64,000 nt of DNA from NCBI RefSeq assembly GCF_042263505.1, contig NZ_JBHKFI010000019.1, positions 1 to 64,000 on the forward strand, read 5' to 3'. Below are positions 7,317 to 15,901 of this stretch, in pieces. Both the position numbers and the translations under genes were made by a program. The notes under the pieces are model-generated. The model did no database searches. It was not told the origin of the DNA and was given only the letters and a program-made list of their open reading frames with translations. The number at the start of each line of letters is the position of its first letter. Positions within the stretch are counted from its first letter, which is position 1. This DNA comes from Bacillus_BE sp042263505. GTDB lineage: Bacteria > Bacillota > Bacilli > Bacillales > Cytobacillaceae.

Positions 7317-8771
7317 TTAAAATGAACTGCTTAAAGATTCTACAATGGCGTCATTTGTAGGTCTTACTGGCATTCTTCCCGGATTAAGACCAAATCGAAC
7401 AGCTGTTTCCCAGGTCTTCTCACCCATACATACCACTTCAAGTTCTGCAAATTTGTCTTCTGATATTAAACCTTGACTTAAAACTGTTTGATAAAAAATT
7501 TCCACTGAAGCACTGCTTGGAAAAATAACGGTATTCAATTCTGCTTCACTAACCATTCTTTGAAAAATGGGAATAAATTGCTCATCTATCCATTTTTCAC
7601 TTGTTTGCAAGAAGTCGAAATTCCCATATTTGTCATCGAAACTCGGATTCACACCTTCAGGGCCAACAATTAATAATGATCCATCCGGTTGCATTTGCTG
7701 TTCATGTGCAGCGGCAAATCCTTTTTGTTTCAAAGCTTTGATTGATTTCGAAGAGCACCCGTAAAAGACTGCTTTAATTTTACGAACATCCATTCCAACT
7801 TCAAATAATTGTTCAAAAAATTCTTCCACTGCTTCATCTGAAGTAAAAAGGATGCGATCGTACGTATCGATCATGGATAAAATATTTTGATCGATGGCAA
7901 AGGTGTTTTTCTTCCATTTTGGAAACTCAATCACATCTGCCCCTTGATCCATTAAACTTTTTGCAAGATTGCTTGATTTTATACCAGTCCGTGCCAATAT
8001 TATTTGACGACCATATAAAGGCTTTTTTTCAAACCAACTGATTTTTTCTCTTAAAGATACAATATTACCAACTAATGTGATGGCTGGATTCGTAAACTTT
8101 TCCGCTTCCACCTTTTTTGTAATAGTGGCAAGGGTTCCTTCTAATGTTTTTTGTCTGCCAAAGGTTCCCCATTGAATAAGGATCACGGGAGTATCCGCCG
8201 ACTTTCCATTATTTATCAGATTTTCACATATATATGGCAGATTCGCAATCCCCATGTAAAAGGCAATCGTCTCAATTCCATGGGCAAGTCCTTGCCATTC
8301 CAGCCGCGACTTTCCTTCTTTCGTTTGATCATGTGCGGTGACAACTGCGAATGACTCTCCGAATTTCCTATGAGTTACGGGAATCCCAGCGTAAAGAGGA
8401 GCGGCAATGCCTGAGGATATACCTGGAACAATTTCAAATGGGATCTGATGGTGATGCAAAACCTCTGCCTCTTCCCCTACTCTGCCAAAAACACCAGGGT
8501 CTCCCCCTTTTAGGCGTACGACGCTCTTCCCTTCTAATGCTTTCTTCACAAGAAGCTCATTAATCACTTCTTGGCGTAAAACATGGCGATTTGGTAATTT
8601 TCCGCAATAGATGAATTCACAGTTTGCTTGCGCGAATTCAAGCAGCTTTGGATTCGCAAGTCGATCATAAAGAATTACTTCTGCTTTTTGGATTGCTTCT
8701 TTCCCTTTAACCGTGATGAGTCCAATATCTCCAGGACCTGCCCCCACTAAATAAACTTTCCCTTTGCTCAT
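7317..8771 (-). CDS. nasF: Uroporphyrinogen-III C-methyltransferase / uroporphyrinogen-III synthase fusion
   Basis: About 484 residues in two domains. Residues 1-245 are the SAM-dependent methyltransferase (SUMT): VYLVGAGPGDIGL, VRLKGGDPGVFGRVGEEAEV and GIPVTHRKFG are its signature loops. The rest, from about residue 255 (GRQIILARTGIKSSNLAKSL), has the HemD synthase pattern. It converts uroporphyrinogen III to precorrin-2; the HemD part would supply or channel uroporphyrinogen III. The size matches Bacillus subtilis NasF. The ATG at 8771 lies 11 bases after GGAGG; the upstream TTG overlaps that site. Third gene of the nas operon. Confidence 0.87.
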   Translation of the reverse strand: MSKGKVYLVGAGPGDIGLITVKGKEAIQKAEVILYDRLANPKLLEFAQANCEFIYCGKLPNRHVLRQEVINELLVKKALEGKSVVRLKGGDPGVFGRVGEEAEVLHHHQIPFEIVPGISSGIAAPLYAGIPVTHRKFGESFAVVTAHDQTKEGKSRLEWQGLAHGIETIAFYMGIANLPYICENLINNGKSADTPVILIQWGTFGRQKTLEGTLATITKKVEAEKFTNPAITLVGNIVSLREKISWFEKKPLYGRQIILARTGIKSSNLAKSLMDQGADVIEFPKWKKNTFAIDQNILSMIDTYDRILFTSDEAVEEFFEQLFEVGMDVRKIKAVFYGCSSKSIKALKQKGFAAAHEQQMQPDGSLLIVGPEGVNPSFDDKYGNFDFLQTSEKWIDEQFIPIFQRMVSEAELNTVIFPSSASVEIFYQTVLSQGLISEDKFAELEVVCMGEKTWETAVRFGLNPGRMPVRPTNDAIVESLSSSF

Positions 8772-8850
8772 TATTTCGTCATCCTCCAAGTTGTCTCATG
8801 ATCTTTTTGTTCAAAAAGGAGGCAGGACTCTCGTCGCCTCCTTTCTTCTA

Positions 8851-9171
8851 TTACATTTTTAAGAGGACAGAATCCTCAACCACTTCAATAGGATAGGTTT
8901 TTACTTTCCCGTAACCAGGTGATTCAACCGTACCATCCAGTAATGAAATTTTCCAATCAGAAATTGGACAGTAAATATATTCTCCAGAAACTAACCCATC
9001 TGCCAAAGTTCCCCCTTTAGGTGATGGACTTCGATTTTCAATTGCTCTGACATGTCCATTGGAGAGGCGAAATAGAACAATTTCTTCTCTATTTACACGA
9101 ACCACTTGTCCCATTCGCTCCGGCAAAGAAGAATAACTAGCTAATTCTATTGTTTGTATTGTTTTTTCCAT
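8851..9171 (-). CDS. nasE: Assimilatory nitrite reductase small subunit (NirD/NasE)
   Basis: A 106-residue Rieske-like protein. The fold is evident (VNREEIVLFRLSNGHVRAIENR, then GGTLADGLVSGEYIYCPISDWKI), but the cluster ligands are largely gone: the C-x-H box reads SPS and the C-x-x-H box reads CPISD. NirD-type subunits often lack the 2Fe-2S cluster, so this is compatible with a structural role beside NasD. The start has GGAGGGTGA eight bases upstream. It lies 19 bp after nasD and 80 bp before nasF. Confidence 0.86.
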   Translation of the reverse strand: MEKTIQTIELASYSSLPERMGQVVRVNREEIVLFRLSNGHVRAIENRSPSPKGGTLADGLVSGEYIYCPISDWKISLLDGTVESPGYGKVKTYPIEVVEDSVLLKM

Positions 9172-9190
9172 TGACTTTCACCCTCCATAA

Positions 9191-11623
9191 TTAATTTACT
9201 GTAACAGGAATTGAACGAGTTTCATAGTATTTTTCCCGAAGGTCTTTATTCTCTAGTACTTCCTTCCATGGCTCAACATATCTTTCAAGTGTTTTATCAA
9301 TTCGTTCATTAAGCTCTTTTCTTGTTTGTTCATCCGCTAAAACTTCTTTAATATGATCAAGGCCAACACGTTCTAACCACTTAGAAGTCCTTTCTAAGTA
9401 ATTCGCTGTTTCACGATAGTATTGAAGATAAGCTCCTGTTAACCCCATTACTTCTTCTTTCGTTTTAACCGTACCTAATAAATCACCTGCTCGGAGATCA
9501 ACTCCGCCATTTCCGCCGACATAAATCTCCCAGCCACCGTCGATGCCAACAAAGCCAATATCTTTAATTCCGGCCTCTGAACAGTTTCTTGGACAGCCGG
9601 AAACACCCATTTTCACCTTATGAGGGGTATCCAGTCTTTCAAATTTTTTCTCTAATTCAATTCCTAAGTCCATTGAATCCTGTGTGCCATAGCGGCAGAA
9701 TTTTGAGCCAACACAAGTTTTCACCGTACGAAGCGTTTTTCCATAAGCATAACCAGATTTCATTCCGAGATCTTCCCAAACATTAGGAAGGTTTTCCTTT
9801 GAAATTCCCATTAAGGCAATCCGTTGTCCACCTGTCATCTTCACAAGCGGAACTTCATATTTCTCTGCAACATCGGCGATTTTCTTCAAGTCCTCTGCTG
9901 TCGTAACCCCACCGTACATTCTAGGAACAACCGTATAAGAACCATCCTTCTGAATATTGGCATGCATTTTTTCATTGACAAGACGGGAGTCACGATCATC
10001 CGCGTATTCTGCTGGATAAATCATTCCAAGAAAATAGTTCAATGCCGGACGACATTTTGAACAGCCTTCTTCTTCCTTCCATCCAAGAACATTCATCACT
10101 TCTTTTACGCTCATAAGACCTTTTTCTTTAATTTCAGCGACTACCTCATCTCGACTTAAAGTCGTACATCCACATAGAGTTGCTTTTGTTGCTGCAGCAG
10201 AATCAAATTCATCTCCTAAAGTATAGGCCAAAATATCCGCAATAATTGGTTTACAGCGTCCGCATGAACGACCTGCATTGGTGCATCCACCAACTTCATC
10301 TACTGTAGTTAAGCCATTGGTACGGATGGCTTCAACGATGGAACCCTTCGTTACGCCATTACACCCACAAACCAGTTCATCATCAGGCATTGCTGATACA
10401 TCACTTGCTTCAGCACTACCGCATGCATCGGATTGCAGAATAGAGCCGCTATTTAAACCACTCACATCTTCCTTCTTCGATAGCATTCTAAATAATCTTG
10501 TGCTATCTTTCGTGTCACCATAAAGCACGATGCCAACGATAGACTTATCTCGAATAAGAACCTTTTTATAGACACCCTCAAATTCATTATGAACTTTAAT
10601 GGATTTTGTGGTGGCATCGTCAAAAATTTCACCAGCAGAGTAGAGATCAATTCCGGAAATTTTTAAACCTGTTCCGACAACAGATCCTTCATATGGATTT
10701 GGTATATTACTACATAACTTTTCTGCTAGGATCTTCCCTTGCTCATATAATGGAGCGACCATTCCATAGACGATTTCTCGGTGTTCTGCACATTCGCCAA
10801 CAGCATAAACATTTGCTACTTTCGTTTCCATGAAATCATTAACGACAATCCCGCGATTGACGGGAATTCCACCATCTTTTGCTAATTGAACATTTGGTTT
10901 AATGCCAACTGCCATAACCACTAAATCAGCATCAGCAATCGATCCATCTTTAAATTTAACTCCCGTAACCCTTGTATCGCCCAAAATTGCAACTGTTTCC
11001 TTTTCCATAAGGAAATTCATCCCTTGGGATTCTAATTCTTCTTTTAACATTTGAGATGCCGTCTCATCAAGTTGTCTTTCCATTAAGTTTGGCATTAAGT
11101 GAACCACATCAACCGTCATTCCCAAATTCAATAATCCTCTGGCAGCTTCCAATCCTAGAAGTCCACCACCGATGACAACCGCTTTTTTATAATCTTTAGC
11201 TGTTTTGATCATTGTTTCACAATCTTGGATATCACGAAATCCTGTCACACCCTCTTTATCAGCACCTGGAATCGGCAAAATAAATGAGTTTGAGCCAGTA
11301 GCGATAATTAATTCGTCATAATGTACCACTCTTCCATTTTCTGATGTGACGATCTTATTATTGGGATCAATCTTTGTAATTGCTTCTCCTGTAAATAACT
11401 CAATATGATTTTCCTTATACCAATTCCAATCATTCATAATAATATCTTCAATCGTCGTATCTCCCTGAAGAACGGTTGATAATTGAATGCGGTTATAATT
11501 GGGATGAGGTTCATTTCCAAAAACAGTTATATCAAATGCATCCGCATTTATTTTTAAAATTTCCTCAATCGTCCGAATGCCAGCCATTCCATTTCCAATC
11601 ATGACTAATTTCTTTTTATTCAT
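9191..11623 (-). CDS. nasD: Assimilatory nitrite reductase [NAD(P)H] large subunit
   Basis: 810 residues. In order: an FAD/NAD(P)H oxidoreductase domain (VMIGNGMAGIRTIEEI at residue 6, VVIGGGLLGLEAARGL near 150); one or two BFD-like 2Fe-2S segments (LVCGCNGVTKG and CTNAGRSCGRCKP near 420-465, and a second Cys cluster LCGCTTLSRDE/GCSKCRP near 485-525); and the siroheme/4Fe-4S domain (TCVGSKFCRYGTQDS near 635 and GVSGCPRNCSEAGIKD near 675). It reduces nitrite to ammonium with six electrons in the cytoplasm. First gene of a five-gene operon that also makes its siroheme. An Fnr-type palindrome lies about 100 bp upstream of the start. Confidence 0.95.
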   Translation of the reverse strand: MNKKKLVMIGNGMAGIRTIEEILKINADAFDITVFGNEPHPNYNRIQLSTVLQGDTTIEDIIMNDWNWYKENHIELFTGEAITKIDPNNKIVTSENGRVVHYDELIIATGSNSFILPIPGADKEGVTGFRDIQDCETMIKTAKDYKKAVVIGGGLLGLEAARGLLNLGMTVDVVHLMPNLMERQLDETASQMLKEELESQGMNFLMEKETVAILGDTRVTGVKFKDGSIADADLVVMAVGIKPNVQLAKDGGIPVNRGIVVNDFMETKVANVYAVGECAEHREIVYGMVAPLYEQGKILAEKLCSNIPNPYEGSVVGTGLKISGIDLYSAGEIFDDATTKSIKVHNEFEGVYKKVLIRDKSIVGIVLYGDTKDSTRLFRMLSKKEDVSGLNSGSILQSDACGSAEASDVSAMPDDELVCGCNGVTKGSIVEAIRTNGLTTVDEVGGCTNAGRSCGRCKPIIADILAYTLGDEFDSAAATKATLCGCTTLSRDEVVAEIKEKGLMSVKEVMNVLGWKEEEGCSKCRPALNYFLGMIYPAEYADDRDSRLVNEKMHANIQKDGSYTVVPRMYGGVTTAEDLKKIADVAEKYEVPLVKMTGGQRIALMGISKENLPNVWEDLGMKSGYAYGKTLRTVKTCVGSKFCRYGTQDSMDLGIELEKKFERLDTPHKVKMGVSGCPRNCSEAGIKDIGFVGIDGGWEIYVGGNGGVDLRAGDLLGTVKTKEEVMGLTGAYLQYYRETANYLERTSKWLERVGLDHIKEVLADEQTRKELNERIDKTLERYVEPWKEVLENKDLREKYYETRSIPVTVN

Positions 11624-11715
11624 TGATTAGGCCCTCCCCTGATGTACTTTTATATGTTCAACACTTCACATATGTTATTTATGTACCCATTTTATTCGTT
11701 TTACTTTTAAAAATT

Positions 11716-11731
11716 TGTGAAGTAGGTCACA
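11716..11731. promoter_or_regulatory. Fnr/CRP-type operator upstream of nasD
   Basis: TGTGA-N6-TCACA, an exact match to the Bacillus Fnr box, centred about 100 bp upstream of the nasD start codon. It implies oxygen-responsive control of the nitrite reductase operon; function is inferred from the match and the location. Confidence 0.65.
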
Positions 11732-11754
11732 TATCGATGTGAAATTCAATTTTA

Positions 11755-11774
11755 TTCATAAAATCTTCACAAAA
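11755..11774 (-). promoter_or_regulatory. Possible ResD-like direct repeats
   Basis: On the minus strand TTTTGTGAAG and ATTTTATGAA lie next to each other, similar to the TTTGTGAAT-type sites bound by ResD in Bacillus subtilis nitrate/nitrite promoters. Located 25 bp upstream of the Fnr box. Match by eye only. Confidence 0.35.
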
Positions 11775-11904
11775 TTTCACTTCATCACTATGGTAAATTG
11801 AACAATAAGTATGTATTGATTAACGAAATGATTTCAGTGGCTAAATATATAACCATAAAACATCCTTCATTTTAATGATTAAGTATGTATGTCAGAGATT
11901 CATA

Positions 11905-11939
11905 GAAAAAACCTAGCAAGCAGCATCACTCACTAGGTT
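11905..11939 (-). terminator. Terminator of the marR-MFS operon
   Basis: Minus strand AACCTAG ... CTAGGTT followed by TTTTT, 46 bp after the MFS stop codon. Confidence 0.75.
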
Positions 11940-11984
11940 ATTCTTTATACTAATAAAACATCTATGTCACAATGATAATATTGT

Positions 11985-13196
11985 TTATAGAGAAACAGAA
12001 ACATTTCTGCTTCTTTTTTCCGCTGTTTCTTTCTTCCCATGCATGAAATGATATAAAATAATGGTTGCTAATGCACAGATTCCCATTGTAACATACATGC
12101 CGCGGTATCCAGTTAACGGAATCATAAATCCAAGAAGATACGGACCAATGCCATATCCTACATCGATAAAGATAAAGAAGGTGGACGTTGCTAATCCCAT
12201 TCGATGCGCTGGTGTCACCTTGATTGCAACGGCTTGGGCGCTTGACTGGAAATTACCAAAGCCAAACCCGATTACAGCACCAGCAATTAAAAGGATAATT
12301 CCATGATTTGCAGTACTTAACAAGAGCATTCCAATCGCAAAAATAAAAAGGGCAGGATACATAATCATATTGGCCCCCTTCAGATCAAACAATCGTCCTG
12401 TGAAAGGGCGCGATACCAAAATTGCAACGGCATAAACTAAAAAGAAGAAACTAGCGGCATCCACTAAATGGATTTCCATTGCATAGAATGTAATAAACGA
12501 CATCACACTTGAGTAACAAAAACCGGCAACTAAAGTAACAAAAGCAATGGGGAGAGCTTTTGTTTCTACAAAATTAGTAAACTTGAAGCCTTTCGATTCT
12601 CCGGTTTTCTCCTCTGTAAATGAGAGATTCGGCACTTGAAGAATGAAGGAGGTCAATAGACTAATGATTCCTAAGGCCACACAAAATATAAAAATCACAT
12701 GAAAGTTGGTGTGCTGACTCAAGTACAAACCAACAAATGGACCAATCGCTGTCGCTAATGTTGCACTCAAGCTGTAATAGCCAACACCTTCCCCGCGTCT
12801 AGCTTCCGGTATGACCTGTGCTACAATCGTTCCAGTTGCAGTGCTTCCTATCCCCAGGGCAATCCCGTGGACAAAACGATTCGCAAGCAGAAACGAAAGG
12901 CTATTAATGCCAAAGTATAAGAGAGTTGCCAATGTAAAAAGAATCAAGCCAACTATGAGGATCTTTTTTCTGCCGACAGAATCGATGATTCTCCCAGTAG
13001 CAAGTCTTCCGACAAGTGCCCCAATAATAAAGATTCCGGTAACCAGTCCAGCTTCACTTGTAGATGCATGAAATTCATCCACTGCGAAAACGGAAATGGT
13101 GACCATTAATAAATAAAATACTAGTGTTAAAAAAAAGTTGATGGACGAAACGATAATAAAATCCTTCGTCCATAGTCTCGGATTTAAATGACTCAT
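11985..13196 (-). CDS. MFS efflux transporter
   Basis: 403 residues with 12 predicted membrane helices. The MFS loop 2-3 motif is visible as GRLATGRIIDSVGRKKILIVG near residue 62, and a second copy in the C-half as SRPFTGRLFDLKGA. The first base of the overlap ATGA with the upstream marR stop shows translational coupling. Co-transcription with a MarR regulator points to a drug or toxic-compound exporter; the substrate cannot be read from sequence. Confidence 0.85.
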   Translation of the reverse strand: MSHLNPRLWTKDFIIVSSINFFLTLVFYLLMVTISVFAVDEFHASTSEAGLVTGIFIIGALVGRLATGRIIDSVGRKKILIVGLILFTLATLLYFGINSLSFLLANRFVHGIALGIGSTATGTIVAQVIPEARRGEGVGYYSLSATLATAIGPFVGLYLSQHTNFHVIFIFCVALGIISLLTSFILQVPNLSFTEEKTGESKGFKFTNFVETKALPIAFVTLVAGFCYSSVMSFITFYAMEIHLVDAASFFFLVYAVAILVSRPFTGRLFDLKGANMIMYPALFIFAIGMLLLSTANHGIILLIAGAVIGFGFGNFQSSAQAVAIKVTPAHRMGLATSTFFIFIDVGYGIGPYLLGFMIPLTGYRGMYVTMGICALATIILYHFMHGKKETAEKRSRNVSVSL

Positions 13197-13624
13197 ACAT
13201 CTTTCCCCTTATTCAAATTCTCCCGTATTTCCCCTAAAATTCGTAATCCAGAAAGAACATCTTCTTCAGAAAGTCCTTCTAAATATTTCACTTCCATTTG
13301 ATCAAGCTTGCTCCGAACTTCAGCAAATACTTTCTTTCCTTTTGCTGTAAGCTGCATTCTTTTTTCTCGCTTGTCTTTTCCAGGAATATGTTCAACGAAT
13401 TCCATCTCCTCCAGGCGATTGATGGTCCTTGTCACAGTTGGCTTCTCCACTCTTTGATGCTTCGAGATTTCAACAAGCGTTGCTGATTGGGAATATTCTA
13501 GAATATCCATAATTGCCCATTGAGCTCGATGCAAGTCATATTGTGCAAGAAGCGCATTTGTTTCATTCAAAAATAACCGGTACGTCATCATAAACTCATA
13601 AAAAAACTGACGATAATTTTCCAT
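13193..13624 (-). CDS. MarR-family transcriptional regulator
   Basis: A 143-residue winged-helix protein: the recognition region ATLVEISKHQRVEKPTVTRTINRLEEM lies at about residues 50-76 and the wing GKDKREKRMQLTAKGKKVF follows. MarR dimers usually repress their own operon and are released by a ligand. It overlaps the MFS gene by 4 bp. Inverted repeats of TAGTTACC/GGTAACTA lie directly upstream (13642-13680) and are the likely operator. Confidence 0.88.
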   Translation of the reverse strand: MENYRQFFYEFMMTYRLFLNETNALLAQYDLHRAQWAIMDILEYSQSATLVEISKHQRVEKPTVTRTINRLEEMEFVEHIPGKDKREKRMQLTAKGKKVFAEVRSKLDQMEVKYLEGLSEEDVLSGLRILGEIRENLNKGKDV

Positions 13625-13641
13625 TCTTACCTCTTTCTAAA

Positions 13642-13680
13642 AATAGTTACCAAAAGTAATAGTTATCATAGGTAACTATA
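13642..13680. promoter_or_regulatory. MarR operator region
   Basis: AATAGTTACC at 13642 and a 21-bp imperfect palindrome ATAGTTA-N7-TAACTAT at 13659-13679; the outer TAGTTACC and GGTAACTA arms are also complementary. It lies 20-55 bp upstream of the marR start, where autorepression would act. Confidence 0.6.
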
Positions 13681-13712
13681 TTAAAGTATAAACACGCTAT
13701 TTGTCAAGTCTC

Positions 13713-13756
13713 GAAAGCATGGGGACGGTTCTTTGCTTCAAAGAAACACAGTCTCC
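13713..13756. repeat. REP-like dispersed repeat, copy A
   Basis: GAAAGCATGGGGACGGTTCT continues into TTGCTTC and can fold with the following CAAAGAAACACAGTCTCC. A close relative with the core GGGGACG-TTCTTTGCTTC lies on the minus strand at 63558-63583. The core resembles short GGGACGGTTCT repeats scattered in Firmicute genomes; I recall them from annotation only. Confidence 0.5.
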
Positions 13757-14125
13757 AAAGATAAATCCAAAAATAGATTCATGATCAATAGCCTTTTCAT
13801 TTTTATATGATTAAATCCATCTACTTATAGAGTTGATTTGGACATATTTTTCCAGTAAAAAAATGTATAGTTCAACATCCATCTGCAATCCAAGCATTAA
13901 ACCCACGCTGACTAAAAAAAAGGATGCACAAATATTTAAAATGCCACGAATGAAAAATCATGGGATTGGCTTCAAAATAATTGGATTAAACTTCTCAATC
14001 AAACGTTTGATTGAATTTCCATAAAGCTTTGGGGCATATTTACAAGAATACTCCCCAAAAAAATGGTCTGTAACCACAGGCTTTTGTATCAGAGTAAAGG
14101 GCAGAACCCCCTTATTCTATCGATA
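13757..14125. other. Intergenic region with an orphan 20-bp palindrome
   Basis: No convincing gene; open frames here lack ribosome sites. At 13995-14014 lies the perfect 20-bp palindrome TCAATCAAACGTTTGATTGA, the form of a TetR-family operator, but no gene starts next to it. It may be left over from a lost gene or act on the adjacent fatty acid genes; see findings. Confidence 0.5.
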
Positions 14126-14162
14126 AAGAAAAGCCCTACAGAGATACTCTCCGCAGAGCTTT
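14126..14162 (-). terminator. Terminator of the fatty acid degradation operon
   Basis: Minus strand AAAGCTCTGC pairs with GTAGGGCTTT (two G-U pairs), followed by TTCTTT. It lies about 70 bp after the last acyl-CoA ligase gene. Confidence 0.6.
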
Positions 14163-14230
14163 CTTCATAAAGTTAATCACCAATTCACTTTATTGATGAT
14201 TTTGGAGATGAGGAACCAATCTCAATTGTC

Positions 14231-15850
14231 TCACAATTTACCCAACAAATGATTCTGAAGCTGATCTCTTAAAGCCCGCTTCAAAAATTTCCCGACCGAT
14301 GTTTTTGGAATTTCTTTCATAAACACAATGTCGTCTGGAAGCCACCATTTGGCAAACTGTGGACGGAGAAATTCTAATAATTCTTCCTTCGTTACTTTCG
14401 CGCGGTAGGTATCTTTCAGAACGACACAGGCTATCGGACGTTCCTGCCACTTTTCATGAGGGACCGCCACTACACTTGCTTCGAATACAGCCTCATGTGC
14501 CATCAGGGCATTTTCAATATCCACTGAAGAAATCCATTCACCTCCACTTTTGATTAAATCCTTCGTTCGGTCTACAAGTTTAATGACCCCTTCCTCATCA
14601 ATCGTAGCTACATCACCTGTGTGAAGCCAACCATCGATAAACGCTTCACTCGTCCGGGCATCCTTATAATATTCATCTGCAATCCAATTTCCGCGCAAAC
14701 ACAACTCGCCCATTTCTTTGCCATCCCAAGCCACTTCCCCCTCCCCAGAAATGACTTTCATTTCCACACCAGGAACGAGTAAGCCTTGCTTTGAACGAAT
14801 TTCTAAAATATTCTCTTCGTCCAAATCCACTTGATAGCTTTTCAGACGCGAAACGGTAACCATTGGTGTCGTTTCCGTCATTCCATAGGCATGCAGGAAT
14901 GGAATATTGTATTTTTTTTCAAAGGTTTTTATCATTCCTTTCGGTGCAGCTGAACCTCCGCATATCAGTGCTCGAAGCGACGATAAATCATATTTCTGCT
15001 GCTCGAGCACCTGTAAGACACCTAACCAGACGGTTGGTACACCTGCTGAGAATGTGACCTTTTCTTGTTCGATTAAATCAAGAAGCAGCTTTGGTGTAAA
15101 CTGTGGTCCAGGCATAACCTGAGTCGTTCCAAACCAAGTGGCAGCAAATGGAAGCCCCCAGGCATTTACATGAAACATGGGGACAATCGCCATCGCGATA
15201 TCCTTTTCAGAAATGGCCATTGTGTCAGACAATCCAAGGGCAAAGCTATGAAGAACGAGACCGCGATGTGAATAGATAACACCTTTTGGATTCCCGGTTG
15301 TTGCAGAAGTATAACACATAATAGCCGGATCATTTTCATCCAAATCCGTAACAAAGGAATAATTTTCATTTCCCATCTCCAGTAAATCTTCATAAGAAAA
15401 AACGGGTGAAAGCGTTGTTGCGGGGAGCTCCTCCTGATCCGTCATAATAATGAAGGCTTCCACATTTGTTAGCTCATCCTTTACTCGTTCAATTAAAGGA
15501 AGAAGGTCTTCGTCAATCAGGAGAACCTTATCCTCCGCATGATTAACGATATAAGAGATATGCTCAGGTGATAAACGAATATTGACGGTATGAAGAACTG
15601 CTCCCATTCCTGGTGCAGCGAAATAAGCTTCAAGATGACGATGATGGTTCCAAGCAAAGGTTCCTACTCTGTCTCCCCGCTGGACTCCCAATTTTTCCAG
15701 TGCACTTGCAAGTCTTCTCGTTCTTTTTCCAATTTCACGATATGTTAAGCGGTGAATTCCAGATAGGGTTCTTGATACAACCTCTTTTTTCGGAAAAAAT
15801 TGTTCCGCTCTTTCTAATAAAGCTCCAATTAAAAGTGGGGTATTCATCAT
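14231..15850 (-). CDS. Fatty acyl-CoA ligase (AMP-forming)
   Basis: 539 residues. Motifs of the adenylate-forming family: CYTSATTGNPKGVIYSHRG (P-loop) near residue 180, PMFHVNAWGLPF, YGMTETTP near 320, HTGDVATIDEEG near 425, VDRTKDLIKSGGEW, and the catalytic lysine in KTSVGKFLKRALR near the C-terminus. It activates medium- or long-chain acids to acyl-CoA. A ribosome site (GGAGG) precedes tandem ATGs. It follows a second ligase by about 50 bp; this pair plus a dehydrogenase form a beta-oxidation-type operon. Chain-length preference is not readable. Confidence 0.87.
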   Translation of the reverse strand: MMNTPLLIGALLERAEQFFPKKEVVSRTLSGIHRLTYREIGKRTRRLASALEKLGVQRGDRVGTFAWNHHRHLEAYFAAPGMGAVLHTVNIRLSPEHISYIVNHAEDKVLLIDEDLLPLIERVKDELTNVEAFIIMTDQEELPATTLSPVFSYEDLLEMGNENYSFVTDLDENDPAIMCYTSATTGNPKGVIYSHRGLVLHSFALGLSDTMAISEKDIAMAIVPMFHVNAWGLPFAATWFGTTQVMPGPQFTPKLLLDLIEQEKVTFSAGVPTVWLGVLQVLEQQKYDLSSLRALICGGSAAPKGMIKTFEKKYNIPFLHAYGMTETTPMVTVSRLKSYQVDLDEENILEIRSKQGLLVPGVEMKVISGEGEVAWDGKEMGELCLRGNWIADEYYKDARTSEAFIDGWLHTGDVATIDEEGVIKLVDRTKDLIKSGGEWISSVDIENALMAHEAVFEASVVAVPHEKWQERPIACVVLKDTYRAKVTKEELLEFLRPQFAKWWLPDDIVFMKEIPKTSVGKFLKRALRDQLQNHLLGKL

Positions 15851-15901
15851 ATTGCTCTTTCCTCCATTGAAAGTTATTTTAATTTTCTGATTTCTAAAGA
15901 C

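Noticed and set aside
13833..14024. Plus-strand ORF of 63 codons
   Set aside because: No ribosome site, biased low-complexity composition, and it ends inside the 20-bp palindrome.
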